A DNA stretch of 64,000 nucleotides, taken from Kribbella caucasensis (GTDB lineage: Bacteria; Actinomycetota; Actinomycetes; Propionibacteriales; Kribbellaceae). Positions 35,505 through 45,058 of the stretch are shown here, in pieces (positions within the stretch are counted from its first letter, which is position 1; every line of letters starts with the position of its first letter). The position numbers and the translations under genes were made by a program. The notes beneath the pieces are model-generated. The model made no database searches. It saw only the letters and a program-made list of their open reading frames with translations, and was not told where the DNA came from. Where the stretch lies: assembly GCF_004361855.1 (NCBI RefSeq), contig NZ_SNWQ01000012.1, forward strand, positions 221,804 to 285,803, in the 5' to 3' direction.

Positions 35505-36341
35505 ATGCAGAGCAGTAACCCGGTCCTGAACCGGTCGAGTGCGTTTGCGCCTGGCCAAGGCCAGGCCTACCCGGGGGCCGCTCCGTACGGTCAGCCGGGC
35601 CAGCCCGGCCAGTACGGTTACGGCGGGCCGGGTACGCCGCCGCAGCAGTACCAGGGCGCCCCGGCCGGCGCCCGCCCGATGACCATGGACGACGTCATCG
35701 TCCGGACCGCCGCCACCCTGGGCGTCGTCGTGGCAGTCGCCGCGATCGCCTGGAACACGATCCCGACCGACCTGGTCACCCCGGCCTTCCTCGGTGGTGC
35801 CCTGCTGGCGTTCGTGCTCGGTCTGGTGCTGTCGTTCTCGCGCAAGGTCAACCCCGCGCTGGTGATGGTGTACGCCGCGGCCGAGGGCGTGTTCCTCGGG
35901 ATCGGTAGCAAGTTCATCGCCAGCTATGTCGGTGACTCCGGCATCATCGTGCAGGCGATTCTCGCCACCATGGTGACGGCCGGTCTGACCCTGGCGACAT
36001 ACAAGTACTTCGCGATCAAGGTGACGCCGCGGTTCACCAAGATGGTGATCCTGGCGACGATGGGCTTCGCCGGCGTGATCCTGATCAACTTCATCGCGAG
36101 CCTGTTCGGCTTCAACTCCGGGATCGGCGGCTTCGGCGCGATGGGCCTGCTGTTCGCCGCGATCGGCGCCGGCCTCGCGGTGTTCAACCTGATCCTCGAC
36201 TTCGACATGATCGAGCAGGGTGTCCGGCACGGCGCCCCGCAGAACGAGGCCTGGCGGGCCGCGTTCGGTCTGACCGTCACCCTGGTCTGGCTGTACTGGA
36301 ACCTCCTCCGCATCCTCGCGATCCTGCGCGGCAGCGACTGA
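35505..36341 (+). CDS. Bax1-I/YccA family membrane protein
   Basis: 278 residues. A Pro/Gly/Gln-rich N-terminal tail of about 55 residues precedes seven transmembrane helices (about 65-275) with the family stretches YAAAEGVFLGIGSKF and FDMIEQGVRHGAPQNEAWRAAFGLTVTLVWLYWNLLRIL. Family members are putative ion channels or protease modulators; no substrate is known. ATG 35505 is set by AGGAGG five bases upstream. Confidence 0.9.
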   Translation: MQSSNPVLNRSSAFAPGQGQAYPGAAPYGQPGQPGQYGYGGPGTPPQQYQGAPAGARPMTMDDVIVRTAATLGVVVAVAAIAWNTIPTDLVTPAFLGGALLAFVLGLVLSFSRKVNPALVMVYAAAEGVFLGIGSKFIASYVGDSGIIVQAILATMVTAGLTLATYKYFAIKVTPRFTKMVILATMGFAGVILINFIASLFGFNSGIGGFGAMGLLFAAIGAGLAVFNLILDFDMIEQGVRHGAPQNEAWRAAFGLTVTLVWLYWNLLRILAILRGSD

Positions 36342-36375
36342 CCTGATCGGTCGCACAAACTCCTGACGCAGTAGG

Positions 36376-36411
36376 AAGGGCCGGTCTCCCTCAGGTGGGG
36401 GACCGGCCCTT
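36376..36411 (+). terminator. Rho-independent terminator after Bax1-I gene
   Basis: The stem AAGGGCCGGTCTCCC pairs with GGGGGACCGGCCCTT (15 pairs, one G-U) around a short TCAGGT loop, followed by TTCG, 35 bp after the stop. Confidence 0.8.
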
Positions 36412-36521
36412 TCGCGTTCCCAGGTCGGCGTCGCGGGCTGAATGGGCGGAGACACACAGAAGGCCTACCCCTCCACCTGAAAGGGCAGGCCTGCTGCGGA
36501 AATTTGCTCCTGTTCGGCTCG

Positions 36522-36752
36522 TCAGCCCATTCGCCGGTGCGCTCTGACCAGGTCGTATTCGTGCACGATGGCTGTGGCGTGCCCGTGAGCGAGGGCGTAC
36601 TCGCTGGAAAGCCATCGAACCCTGTCGTCGAAGCGTGAGAACGACGGTCCGTCGTTCATCAACTTGAACCACTCTGTCATCTCGCGTCCGGTGCAACTGG
36701 GCACCTTCTCCACCAGACGCTTATGCGTCTCCTCGGAGTGGTTCAAGCCCAT
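36522..36752 (-). CDS. DUF4287 family protein
   Basis: 76 residues from the ATG at 36752, preceded by GGGAGGCG. SEETHKRLVEKVPSCTGREMTEWFKLM and ALAHGHATAIVHEYDLVRA are typical of DUF4287, a small helical domain also found fused to DUF5655. The function is unknown. It is a stand-alone copy. Confidence 0.82.
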   Translation of the reverse strand: MGLNHSEETHKRLVEKVPSCTGREMTEWFKLMNDGPSFSRFDDRVRWLSSEYALAHGHATAIVHEYDLVRAHRRMG

Positions 36753-36903
36753 CTTCGCCTCCCGTCGTCGGGGTGGTGCGTAGTTATCGACTGTGCACCA
36801 CGACCTGCCGACAGGCAAGAGTTTCCGGATGAAAGTCCCCGCTCAGCGGACGCTCAATTCGCTAAGCGGTCAGTGACAAGAGCCGGGCCCTCGGACAAAC
36901 ACC

Positions 36904-36941
36904 GGGGACCTCGGACAGGAAATATCGTGTACGAGGTCCCC
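36904..36941 (-). terminator. Hairpin downstream of GDSL gene
   Basis: GGGGACCTCG (36904-36913) pairs perfectly with CGAGGTCCCC (36932-36941) across an 18-base loop, about 90 bp beyond the GDSL gene stop. A G-rich run (about 36965-37020) lies between. It is a probable transcript end; no U tract is obvious. Confidence 0.45.
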
Positions 36942-37028
36942 AGTTGGTGTTCAAGCTCTCCGCGACGGGGCGGGGCGACGGGGCGGGGCGGGGCGGCGGG
37001 CCGGGGCCGCCGGTTGGGGAGGTGAGGG

Positions 37029-38102
37029 TCAGGAGACGGTTGGGGCCAGGGATGGGTCGGCGGGGGAGTCGCTGGTGGAGTCGGTCTCGATGCGGTCGAT
37101 CTCGGGTTGGGGGTGGCGGCGGCGGTGGCGGAGCTGGGCCCATGGACCCCGGGGACCACGGGATCGACCGGCGACCTTGGCTGCGGCGACCTCTGTACCC
37201 GACGTGCCGGCGGCCTGGACGGCGGCCTCGGCGATCGGGAGGACGGCCTCGCCACGGAACGGTTCCGGGTGGACGAAGGAGTCCGGGCCGACGCCCATCG
37301 CGGCGGCGACCGAGGGGAGCAAGGCGGCCGCGGCCGCGGCGTACCCCTCCGAGGACGGGTGGAAGTTGTCCGGGCCCCACATCGACGGGTTGGTCCGGAA
37401 GGCCTCGCTGAGCAGCGAGCCCATCGACACCGACCGGCCGCCCGCCTCGACCACCGCGATCGTCTGGGCGGCCGCGAGGCGCCGGCTCCAGGACCGGGCG
37501 ACCTGCTTCAGCGGCGGGCGGATCGGGCGGACCATGCCCAGGTCCGGACACGTCCCGACGACCACCTCGCAGTGCGCCGCCCGGAGCCTCCGGACGGCGC
37601 GCTCGAGGAGCCGGACCGAGGTCGAGGGTGGCATCTGCTCCTTCACGTCGTTGACGCCGATCAGGATGGCGGCGACATGCGGCCCGGCCAGCAGCGCCGT
37701 GTCGATCTGGGGCGCCAGGTCGCTGGACTTGGCCCCCACTCTCGACACGTCGACCAGCCGGACCGGCCGCCTCGCCAGCTCGGCGAGACCGCAGGCGAGC
37801 AGTACGCCGGGGGTCTCGTCGGGCGACGCCGTGCCGTATCCGGCCGCGCTGGAGTCACCGATCATCGCCAGCGTGATCGGGTGACCTGGATACCGGCCAT
37901 ACAGGCCGTCGCCCCGTGTCGGGTGAGCCTTCATCGGGCCGATGACGCGCTTGGCGTACCGCGCTTCCGCGGTCAGCACGCCGTACAGGCTGGCACCGAT
38001 GAGCCCGAGTCCCCCACCACCGAAGGCTGCGGCCTGGGCCAGTCGCTTCGCGGCCCGGGCTCTGCTTGACACTCTTCCCACCCCACCACCCCGGTCACTC
38101 AT
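37029..38102 (-). CDS. SGNH/GDSL hydrolase
   Basis: 357 residues. A hydrophobic N-terminal segment (AAFGGGGLGLIGASLYGVL) may anchor or export it. The catalytic blocks are AMIGDSSAAGYG (Ser), VGAKSSDL (Gly), IGVNDVKE (Asn) and DNFHPSSEGY (Asp/His). A basic, Pro-rich C-terminal tail follows. It is probably an ester hydrolase at the cell envelope; the substrate is unknown. It is divergent from the cystathionine beta-synthase gene. Confidence 0.88.
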   Translation of the reverse strand: MSDRGGGVGRVSSRARAAKRLAQAAAFGGGGLGLIGASLYGVLTAEARYAKRVIGPMKAHPTRGDGLYGRYPGHPITLAMIGDSSAAGYGTASPDETPGVLLACGLAELARRPVRLVDVSRVGAKSSDLAPQIDTALLAGPHVAAILIGVNDVKEQMPPSTSVRLLERAVRRLRAAHCEVVVGTCPDLGMVRPIRPPLKQVARSWSRRLAAAQTIAVVEAGGRSVSMGSLLSEAFRTNPSMWGPDNFHPSSEGYAAAAAALLPSVAAAMGVGPDSFVHPEPFRGEAVLPIAEAAVQAAGTSGTEVAAAKVAGRSRGPRGPWAQLRHRRRHPQPEIDRIETDSTSDSPADPSLAPTVS

Positions 38103-38170
38103 GCTCCAAGGATTACACGCTGTGACGGCGAAGCAAGCGAAATAGGGAAGAACACGCAGAGTCCCATACA

Positions 38171-39553
38171 GTGAGATTCGTGCGCTACGTCAACTCTCTC
38201 CTGGACCTGGTCGGCAACACCCCGCTGGTGCGGCTGACGAAGACGACGGACGGTGCGAAACCGCTCGTCCTCGCGAAGGTCGAGTACTTCAACCCAGGCG
38301 GCTCGGTGAAGGACCGGATCGCGGTCCGGATGATCGAGGCCGCGGAAGCCTCCGGCGAGCTCAAGCCGGGTGGCACGATCGTCGAGCCGACCTCCGGGAA
38401 CACCGGGGTGGGGCTGGCGATGGTGGCCCAGCAGAAGGGCTACAAGTGCGTGTTCGTCTGCCCGGACAAGGTCAGCGAGGACAAGCGCAACGTGCTCAAG
38501 GCGTACGGCGCCGAGGTGGTGGTCTGCCCGACCGCGGTCGCCCCGGAGCACCCGGACTCGTACTACAACGTCTCCGACCGGCTGGTCCGCGAGATCGAGG
38601 GCGCCTGGAAGCCGAACCAGTACGCCAACATGAACAACCCCCAGTCCCACTACGAGACCACCGGTCCCGAGCTGTGGGAGCAGACCGAGGGGAAGATCAC
38701 CCACTTCGTCGCGGGCGTCGGTACCGGCGGCACGATCAGCGGCACCGGCAAGTACCTCAAGGAGGTCTCCGGCGGCCGGGTCCAGATCGTCGGCGCCGAC
38801 CCGGAGGGTTCGGTGTACTCCGGCGGCACCGGCCGGCCGTACCTGGTCGAGGGCGTCGGTGAGGACTTCTGGCCGGAGACCTACGACCGGACCATCTGCG
38901 ATCGCGTGATCGAGGTGTCGGACGCGGACTCGTTCGCGTTCACTCGGCGACTCGCGCGCGAGGAGGCCATGCTGGTCGGCGGTTCGGCCGGGATGGCGGC
39001 CGCGGCGGCGGTTCGGCTGGCGCAAGAGCTCGACGATCCCGACGCGGTCATCGTCGTACTGCTGCCGGACGGCGGTCGTGGCTACCTGACGAAGGTGTTC
39101 AACGACGACTGGCTCGCGCAGTACGGGTTCCTCGCGCATGCGCGACAGGGCGCGACGCTCCGCGACGTGCTGGCCGGCAAGGACGGCAGCATGCCGCCGC
39201 TGGTGCACACGCACCCGCACGAGACGATCGCCGAGGCCATCGCGATCCTGCGCGAGTACGGCGTCTCCCAGATGCCGGTGGTGCGGGCCGAACCGCCGGT
39301 GATGGCGGCAGAGGTGGCCGGCGCGGTGTCGGAGCGGACGCTGATGGACGCCCTGTACTCCGGTAATGCGCGGCTGGCCGACATGGTCGAGCAGCACATG
39401 GATCCGGCGCTGCCGTCCCTCGGCGCGGGCGAACCCGTGGCGAAGGCGGTCGAGCTGCTCGAGGACCGGGACGCGCTGATGGTGCTGGACGACGGCAAGC
39501 CGGTGGGCGTGCTCACCCGGCAGGACCTGCTGAGCCACCTCGCCGTCGACTGA
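38171..39553 (+). CDS. Cystathionine beta-synthase
   Basis: 460 residues. The PLP fold has NTPLVRL, the Schiff-base Lys in NPGGSVKDRIA, PTSGNTGVGLAM and GVGTGGTISGTGKYL. A C-terminal pair of CBS domains starts near residue 345. No N-terminal haem domain is present, as in other bacterial enzymes. It condenses homocysteine (or O-acetylserine-type substrates) with serine in transsulfuration. GTG 38171 or GTG 38180 could be the start; neither has a strong ribosome binding site. Confidence 0.93.
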   Translation: MRFVRYVNSLLDLVGNTPLVRLTKTTDGAKPLVLAKVEYFNPGGSVKDRIAVRMIEAAEASGELKPGGTIVEPTSGNTGVGLAMVAQQKGYKCVFVCPDKVSEDKRNVLKAYGAEVVVCPTAVAPEHPDSYYNVSDRLVREIEGAWKPNQYANMNNPQSHYETTGPELWEQTEGKITHFVAGVGTGGTISGTGKYLKEVSGGRVQIVGADPEGSVYSGGTGRPYLVEGVGEDFWPETYDRTICDRVIEVSDADSFAFTRRLAREEAMLVGGSAGMAAAAAVRLAQELDDPDAVIVVLLPDGGRGYLTKVFNDDWLAQYGFLAHARQGATLRDVLAGKDGSMPPLVHTHPHETIAEAIAILREYGVSQMPVVRAEPPVMAAEVAGAVSERTLMDALYSGNARLADMVEQHMDPALPSLGAGEPVAKAVELLEDRDALMVLDDGKPVGVLTRQDLLSHLAVD

Positions 39554-39602
39554 GCGCGGTTGCCGGCGGCTCCTACTTCGTTTGCTGGGAGCAACCTTCG
39601 CC

Positions 39603-39698
39603 TCAGCGGTCGACGACGGTGGGGATGATGGCGATCAGGGCGGTGATCACGACACCGCCGACAATGGCTACTGCGCTGATGATCTGGATGAGCTTCAT
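39603..39698 (-). CDS. 31-residue putative membrane microprotein
   Basis: MKLIQIISAVAIVGGVVITA followed by LIAIIPTVVDR is one hydrophobic helix with a charged end. GGAGG lies about 12 bases upstream of the ATG at 39698. It sits between CBS and the monooxygenase in an otherwise empty gap. It could be a real small membrane protein, but nothing but composition and the ribosome binding site supports it. Confidence 0.4.
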   Translation of the reverse strand: MKLIQIISAVAIVGGVVITALIAIIPTVVDR

Positions 39699-39816
39699 GT
39701 CATCCAGAATCCTCCGCGCAGCGGCTCCGGACATCGGTCCTTGGGGCCGTCTTCTGCTCATCCCATGGTCGTACGCCGGCCCCTGACCGCTCCACCCTAG
39801 GGAGTCGGGGGAACCC

Positions 39817-41274
39817 CTAGTTCACCAGGACGAAGTCGGTAGGGTCGAGGCGGCGAGTGCGGCGCCAGTAGGACATGGTGAACTCCGGCCAGATGGTCGA
39901 GTTCCGGCCCTGGGCGTCGAGGTACCAACTGCTGCAGCCGGACTGCCAGACGGTGTCCCCGAGCTCACCCTGCACCCCGTCGACGAACCGCTGCTGTGCA
40001 TCCTCGCGCACCTCGACGTACGACGCGCCGCGGCGTTGGAGCAGCCGGATCGCCTGCAGGACATAGCGAACCTGGGCCTCGATCATGAACACCATCGACG
40101 AATGCCCGAGCACCGTGTTCGGGCCGACCAGCAGGAACAGGTTCGGGTACCCGGCGACGGTGATACCGAGATGGGCCCCGATGCCGTTGCGTTTCCACGA
40201 TTCGGCCAGGTCGATGCCGTCGCGGCCGAGGATCCGCATCCGGGTCAGGTTGCCGGACACCTGGAACCCGGTGCCGAGCACGATCGTGTCGCAAGGGCGC
40301 TCGACGCCGTCCGCGGTGAGCACACCGGTCGGGGTGACCCGGGTGATCGGGGTGGTGACCAGGTCGACGTGGTCGCGGACGAGGGCCGGGTAGTAGTCAT
40401 TCGAAATGAGGATCCGCTTGCAGCCGATCTGGTAGTCGGGCGTCAGCTTGGCCCGGAGTACGGGGTCCTTGATCTGTTTGCGGAGGTGGCGGCGGGCCTG
40501 GAGTTCGAGGCCCTTCATCAGTTTGGGGCTGGCCGCGAATCCCAGGCCGCGAGCCTCCAGACCCCAGTAGATGACGTTGCGGATGGTCCGCTGGCCGGCC
40601 GGGAACCGTTCGTGCAGGGCGCGTTCGCGCGGACCGATGACGCGGTCCGGTTTCGGTGTGATCCATGGGGCCGTGCGTTGGTACACATCGAGTTGCGCGG
40701 CCTGCTTGGCGATCTGCGGGACGAACTGGATCGCGCTCGCCCCGGTCCCGATCACGGCGACGCGGCGGTCGGTGAGGTCGTGTTCGTGGTCCCATTGCGC
40801 CGAGTGGAACGTCGTACCGGTGAACGTATCCAGGCCCGGGAGGTCGGGGTACTTCGGCTCGTGCAGGCTGCCCACCCCGGCGACGAAGGCGCGCGCGTCG
40901 AGGGTCTCGGTGCCGTTGATCGTGATCGTCCACCGGCCGGTCGCCTCGTCGAACTCGGCCTCGGTGACCTCCGCGCCGTACCGGATCTTGCTGGTGATGC
41001 CGTACTTGTCGGCGCAGTGCTTGAGGTAGTCGAGGATCTCGTCCCAGGGCGCGAACATCCGGGTCCAGTGCGGGTTCTGCTCGAAGGAGAACGAGTACAG
41101 GTACGACGGGATGTCGCAGGCGCAGCCCGGATAGGTGTTGTCCCGCCAGGTGCCGCCGAGCTCGCCGGCCTTCTCCAGGATGACGAAGTCCTCGATCCCG
41201 GCCTCGCGGAGCTTGATCCCCATGCACAGCCCGGCGAACCCGGACCCGACGATCGCGACCTCGGTCTGTCCCAT
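39817..41274 (-). CDS. Flavin-containing monooxygenase (Baeyer-Villiger type)
   Basis: 485 residues. An N-terminal FAD motif VAIVGSGFAGLCMGIKL and GGTWRDNTYPGCACDIPSYLYSFSF are followed by an NADPH motif VAVIGTGASAIQFVPQIA near residue 170 and a fingerprint-like FHSAQWDHEHDL. It matches class B flavin monooxygenases that oxygenate ketones or heteroatoms. The substrate is unknown. It lies 55 bp downstream of the LarA-like gene on the same strand. Confidence 0.9.
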   Translation of the reverse strand: MGQTEVAIVGSGFAGLCMGIKLREAGIEDFVILEKAGELGGTWRDNTYPGCACDIPSYLYSFSFEQNPHWTRMFAPWDEILDYLKHCADKYGITSKIRYGAEVTEAEFDEATGRWTITINGTETLDARAFVAGVGSLHEPKYPDLPGLDTFTGTTFHSAQWDHEHDLTDRRVAVIGTGASAIQFVPQIAKQAAQLDVYQRTAPWITPKPDRVIGPRERALHERFPAGQRTIRNVIYWGLEARGLGFAASPKLMKGLELQARRHLRKQIKDPVLRAKLTPDYQIGCKRILISNDYYPALVRDHVDLVTTPITRVTPTGVLTADGVERPCDTIVLGTGFQVSGNLTRMRILGRDGIDLAESWKRNGIGAHLGITVAGYPNLFLLVGPNTVLGHSSMVFMIEAQVRYVLQAIRLLQRRGASYVEVREDAQQRFVDGVQGELGDTVWQSGCSSWYLDAQGRNSTIWPEFTMSYWRRTRRLDPTDFVLVN

Positions 41275-41329
41275 GCTCCCGAAGGTTACCGGTCAGTCAC
41301 GTGCCTGTCAGCGGTACCGGATCTCCCGG

Positions 41330-42556
41330 TCAGCGGAGGCGATGGAGGATCTCGCCGGCGTTCGGGACGACCAGGGTGTCGGGGTCGTTCTCGTACTGCG
41401 TGAGGTCGAAGCTCGCGGGATCGGTGTAGCCGAGGTTCACCCCGCGTACGACCTCCTCGGGGATCCCGGTCGCGAGGGTGACGCCGACGCGCAGGTGTTC
41501 GCCGGTCGCCGGGTCCCAGCTGCCTTCGCCGCGAAGATGGGTGGAGTGCGCGAGGACGCCCCAGTGGATATCGCGGAACTTGTCCCACTGGCCGACGAAG
41601 TAGTCGCGGCAGTGGTACCCGATCTCCTCGATCTCGGGGTGCATCGCGGCGAGCTGGGTCACGTGTGGGGCGTACAGGATCACCTCACCGCCGTCGGCGA
41701 CGACCGGTTCGACCTTGTAGAAGCCCTTGGCCGCGGTCCAGATGTCGGAGTAGCGGGACGGCATCACCGAGACGACGCGCCGGACCGGGTGGTCGAGGTA
41801 GCGGACGTGGGTCTCGGCGGAAACGGCGGCGGCCGCTCGCCAGGAGGACTGGGTGTCGCCGAAGGCCACGGCGTGCAGGTTGCTCGTGCCGGACTCGACG
41901 ACGACCGACAGCGCGAGCTTCTCCGCCGGGATCAGGGCGGCGGCCTCGTCGATCAACCTGCGCACAGGCGTGACTCCCGGCGTACCGATGATCCGGGAAC
42001 TGGTGATCAGGGCGCCGAGCCAGTGCGACAGGTCGATCACCTCCTGGCCGGCGACCCCGGGGAAGAAGTACTTGTTGCCGCCGGAGAAGCCGACCACCTC
42101 GTGCGGGAAGACCGGGCCGACGACCAGAGCGACATCGTGTTCGACAACGGCCCGGTTGAGCTTGACCCGGACCTCGTCGTACAGCAGGTCGCCGGAGATC
42201 TCTTCGACCCGGGCCGCGCTGATCGTGCCGAGGTCGGCGAACGTGTCGGGTTTCCACCACTCGTGGTTCAGGACGTCGTACTGGTCGCTGCCAACGTGTC
42301 TGGTCAGGTCTTCCTTGCTCATCTCCGCATGGGTGCCGAGGGCAACCAGTACGGTGACCTTGCCCGTCAGGGTGGCGTGGATCGCCTTCAGGAGCAGGGG
42401 AAGCGGGCAACTTCGGGTCGCGTCCGGGACGATCACGCAGACGCTGCGGCCGTCGAGACCGGCGGCGGACAGTTCGTCGGAGATGAAGGTGGTGACTTGC
42501 TCGTCGGTGAGCGTCTGACCTGGCCCACCGAGCAGGGCGGCTTCTGTCCCGGGCAT
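41330..42556 (-). CDS. LarA-type nickel-pincer racemase
   Basis: 408 residues. CVIVPDATRSCP opens the family domain. The ligands known from lactate racemase are all present: GTHAEMS (His), VFPHEVVGFSGGNK (His plus the Lys that binds the pyridinium cofactor, ten residues apart) and DLSHW (His, sixteen residues later). Such enzymes racemise or epimerise alpha-hydroxy acids with the nickel-pincer nucleotide. The cofactor genes larB, larC and larE are not in the window. Confidence 0.85.
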   Translation of the reverse strand: MPGTEAALLGGPGQTLTDEQVTTFISDELSAAGLDGRSVCVIVPDATRSCPLPLLLKAIHATLTGKVTVLVALGTHAEMSKEDLTRHVGSDQYDVLNHEWWKPDTFADLGTISAARVEEISGDLLYDEVRVKLNRAVVEHDVALVVGPVFPHEVVGFSGGNKYFFPGVAGQEVIDLSHWLGALITSSRIIGTPGVTPVRRLIDEAAALIPAEKLALSVVVESGTSNLHAVAFGDTQSSWRAAAAVSAETHVRYLDHPVRRVVSVMPSRYSDIWTAAKGFYKVEPVVADGGEVILYAPHVTQLAAMHPEIEEIGYHCRDYFVGQWDKFRDIHWGVLAHSTHLRGEGSWDPATGEHLRVGVTLATGIPEEVVRGVNLGYTDPASFDLTQYENDPDTLVVPNAGEILHRLR

Positions 42557-42729
42557 GGGGCCAGCCTAGTGCCCCGCGTCGGTTCCCGCCTGTGATCGGT
42601 CGGGGACCGTTGGTAGGCGAGGGGTCCACGTCAGCGTGAGGTAAGCGGTGAGCCGTTGACCGATGGAGCGGGTCGGCGCAGCATCGGGCGTATCCACTGG
42701 GGGAACACATTGGCACGAGGGGGAGTCCC

Positions 42730-44097
42730 ATGTCCGACACGATTTCGCGTCCGCTCGGGTTCGGCGGGAAGATGCTGCGCTCCGGCGATCCGGAGTACGA
42801 CGAGGCGCGGGTGCTCTTCAACGCGATGATCGACAAGCGGCCGGGCGTCATCGCGCAGTGCGAGTCGGCCGCGGACGTCGCCGCAGCGGTCCGGTACGGC
42901 GTCGCCGAGGGGCTGGAGATCGCGGTCCGGGGTGGCGGTCACGGGGTTGCGGGGACGGCGCTGACCGAGGGCGGGCTGGTGGTCGACGTCCGGCGGATGA
43001 ACAGCGTCCAGGTCGATCCGGACGCGCGGGTCGTCCGGGTCGGCGGTGGGGCGACCTGGGGCGATCTCGACCGGGCCTGCCAGCCGTACTGGCTGGCTAC
43101 GACCGGCGGGCGGGTGTCGACGACCGGGGTCGCGGGGCTCACGCTCGGCGGCGGATCCGGCTGGCTGGAGCGGAAGTTCGGCCTGGCCTGCGACAACTTG
43201 ATCTCGGTCGAGCTGATCACGGCCGAGGGGGAGTTGGTGATCGCGGACGAGACCCGGAACACCGACCTGTTCTGGGCGCTGCACGGTGGTGGCGGGAACT
43301 TCGGAGTCGCCACCTCGCTGACGTTCCGGCTGCACTCGGTACCGGTGACCACGCTCTCCATGCTGCTCTGGCCGGCTTCGGCTGGTCCGGAGGTGCTGCG
43401 CGCCTACCGTGATCTGTTCGAGGCGGGGGCGCCGGAGGAGCTGGGCGGGGGAGTCATCTATATGACCGGGCCGCCGGAGGAGTTCGTCCCGGAGCATCTG
43501 CAGGGCCGGCTGTTGGTCGGAGCGGGGGGCGTCTACCTGGGTTCTGAGGAGGAGACGCGGGAGGTGCTCAAGCCGCTGTTCGACCTCGCACCCGAGGGGG
43601 AGCTGGTTGCGCAGATGCCGTATGCCGAGTTGAACTCGGCGCTGGATGATCCGCCGGGGTTCCGCAACTACTGGTCGGCCGAGCATCTGAACACCTTCCC
43701 GGACGAGGCGGTGCGGGTGTTCAGCGATCGTGCTGCGGACATGCCGATGCCGGCACCTTCGCAGCAGGCATTGTTGCCTTGGGGTGGTGCCGTAGCGCGC
43801 GGGGCGGACCAGTGGCCGTTGCCGCATCGGAGCGCGGCCTGGGTCGTGCATCCGTTCGGGTTGTGGGCGGACGCGGCCGATGACGAGCGGGGGATCGCCT
43901 GGGCGCGGAACCTGTGCGCCGACCTGAAGCCGTGGACGACCGGGGCGGTCTACCTGAACTTCATCGGCGACGAGGGCCGGGATCGGGTGGTCGCCGGGTT
44001 CGGCGAGGAGAACTACCGGCGGCTGGCGCAGGTCAAGGCGCAGTACGACCCGGACAACGTCTTCCACCTGAACCAGAACATCCGCCCATCTGCGTGA
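42730..44097 (+). CDS. FAD-binding BBE-type oxidoreductase
   Basis: 455 residues. The PCMH-type FAD domain has EIAVRGGGHGVAGTAL (His for covalent FAD), RVVRVGGGATWGDLD and GVAGLTLGGGSGWLERKFGLACDNL. The C-terminal BBE motif is YDPDNVFHLNQNI. No Cys is seen at the bicovalent position, so FAD is probably attached through His alone. It probably oxidises an alcohol, amine or sugar. The substrate is unknown. ATG 42730 follows GGGGGAG. Confidence 0.9.
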   Translation: MSDTISRPLGFGGKMLRSGDPEYDEARVLFNAMIDKRPGVIAQCESAADVAAAVRYGVAEGLEIAVRGGGHGVAGTALTEGGLVVDVRRMNSVQVDPDARVVRVGGGATWGDLDRACQPYWLATTGGRVSTTGVAGLTLGGGSGWLERKFGLACDNLISVELITAEGELVIADETRNTDLFWALHGGGGNFGVATSLTFRLHSVPVTTLSMLLWPASAGPEVLRAYRDLFEAGAPEELGGGVIYMTGPPEEFVPEHLQGRLLVGAGGVYLGSEEETREVLKPLFDLAPEGELVAQMPYAELNSALDDPPGFRNYWSAEHLNTFPDEAVRVFSDRAADMPMPAPSQQALLPWGGAVARGADQWPLPHRSAAWVVHPFGLWADAADDERGIAWARNLCADLKPWTTGAVYLNFIGDEGRDRVVAGFGEENYRRLAQVKAQYDPDNVFHLNQNIRPSA

Positions 44098-44152
44098 GCG
44101 CGTGCATTTCGACAGGAGGTAGTGGCCGGTCGAGGCCGGCGCACCGCCGGGG

Positions 44153-44995
44153 TCAGGCGTGGCGGCCGGTCTCCTGGTCGACATCGTCCTGTCGATCGGT
44201 ACGGATCCGGCCGGGAGCGGGTGGCGGCGCCAGGCTGAACTGCTGTGGTACCTGGAGACGGACGGGGCGGGTCCATTGGACGGCTACGACGATCGCGTAG
44301 GTGGCTGCGCCGAGGAGAGCGGGCCAGAACGTGGGGATGGGGAAGTTCCGCGCGGCGGCGAGGACGGCGACCAGCAGGGTGATGACCGCGGCCGCGGTGC
44401 CTCGCCGACGTGAATGGGCGGCGGTGCTCGGCAGGGGACCGTAGGCGCGGTCGATCGCCGAGGCGAGCGCGGCAAAGACGACGGGCGCGGCGATCGCCAG
44501 CGTGATCACGCCGGGCGGACCGCCCAGGAAGACCGCGAAGACCAGCGCGAGGACGCAGCCGCCGATGGCCACGAAGCCGGCGGCCGCGGCGGTCGCGAGG
44601 TGGGTGAACCGCCGGCGGCGAAGGTCGATCGCCTCGGGGGAGCGGATCACCCCGCCGGTGCTGAACAACTTCCTGACCGCCCCGACCAGGCCGACCGCGA
44701 CCACGAGCGCGATCAGCACACCGATGACGGTCAACGTGACAGACTTCGCCGGGGAGATGAAGTCGTACACCCGGTCGCCGCCGACGTCGCAGGTCGCGCG
44801 CGGCGGGAACCAACTGATCTCGATGTCGATCGATCGCTCCGAGGACCCGCTGGGGTAGCTGAAACCCGACCGGCCGGCAGTGTGCGCGCAGTCGTCGCTC
44901 GGGTCGAACCAGCTCGGCATCGCCGCACTCACCGCGACCGACCACGCCGCGGCGGCCGCGAGTCCCAGGCCGAGCAGCCAGTTCCGTTTGCGCAT
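44153..44995 (-). CDS. Hypothetical membrane protein
   Basis: 280 residues. A signal-like first helix (WLLGLGLAAAAAWSVAVSAA), an extracellular segment with Cys-containing DPSDDCAHTAGRSGF and RATCDVGGDRVYD, then about five more helices and a Pro/Arg/Asp-rich cytoplasmic tail. No family is recognised. It is convergent with the BBE-type gene and divergent from the phosphotransferase gene. Confidence 0.65.
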   Translation of the reverse strand: MRKRNWLLGLGLAAAAAWSVAVSAAMPSWFDPSDDCAHTAGRSGFSYPSGSSERSIDIEISWFPPRATCDVGGDRVYDFISPAKSVTLTVIGVLIALVVAVGLVGAVRKLFSTGGVIRSPEAIDLRRRRFTHLATAAAAGFVAIGGCVLALVFAVFLGGPPGVITLAIAAPVVFAALASAIDRAYGPLPSTAAHSRRRGTAAAVITLLVAVLAAARNFPIPTFWPALLGAATYAIVVAVQWTRPVRLQVPQQFSLAPPPAPGRIRTDRQDDVDQETGRHA

Positions 44996-45058
44996 CGCCG
45001 ATCAGCCTCTCATACCGATGGGAAACCGGTTCGACAGCCGAGGTGGGGATCGGGTGTG

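Noticed and set aside
36963..37015. G-rich run as a specific G-quadruplex or regulatory element
   Set aside because: GGGGCGGGG runs are expected in Pro/Ala-rich coding margins of such GC-rich DNA; nothing ties it to a function beyond the nearby hairpin.
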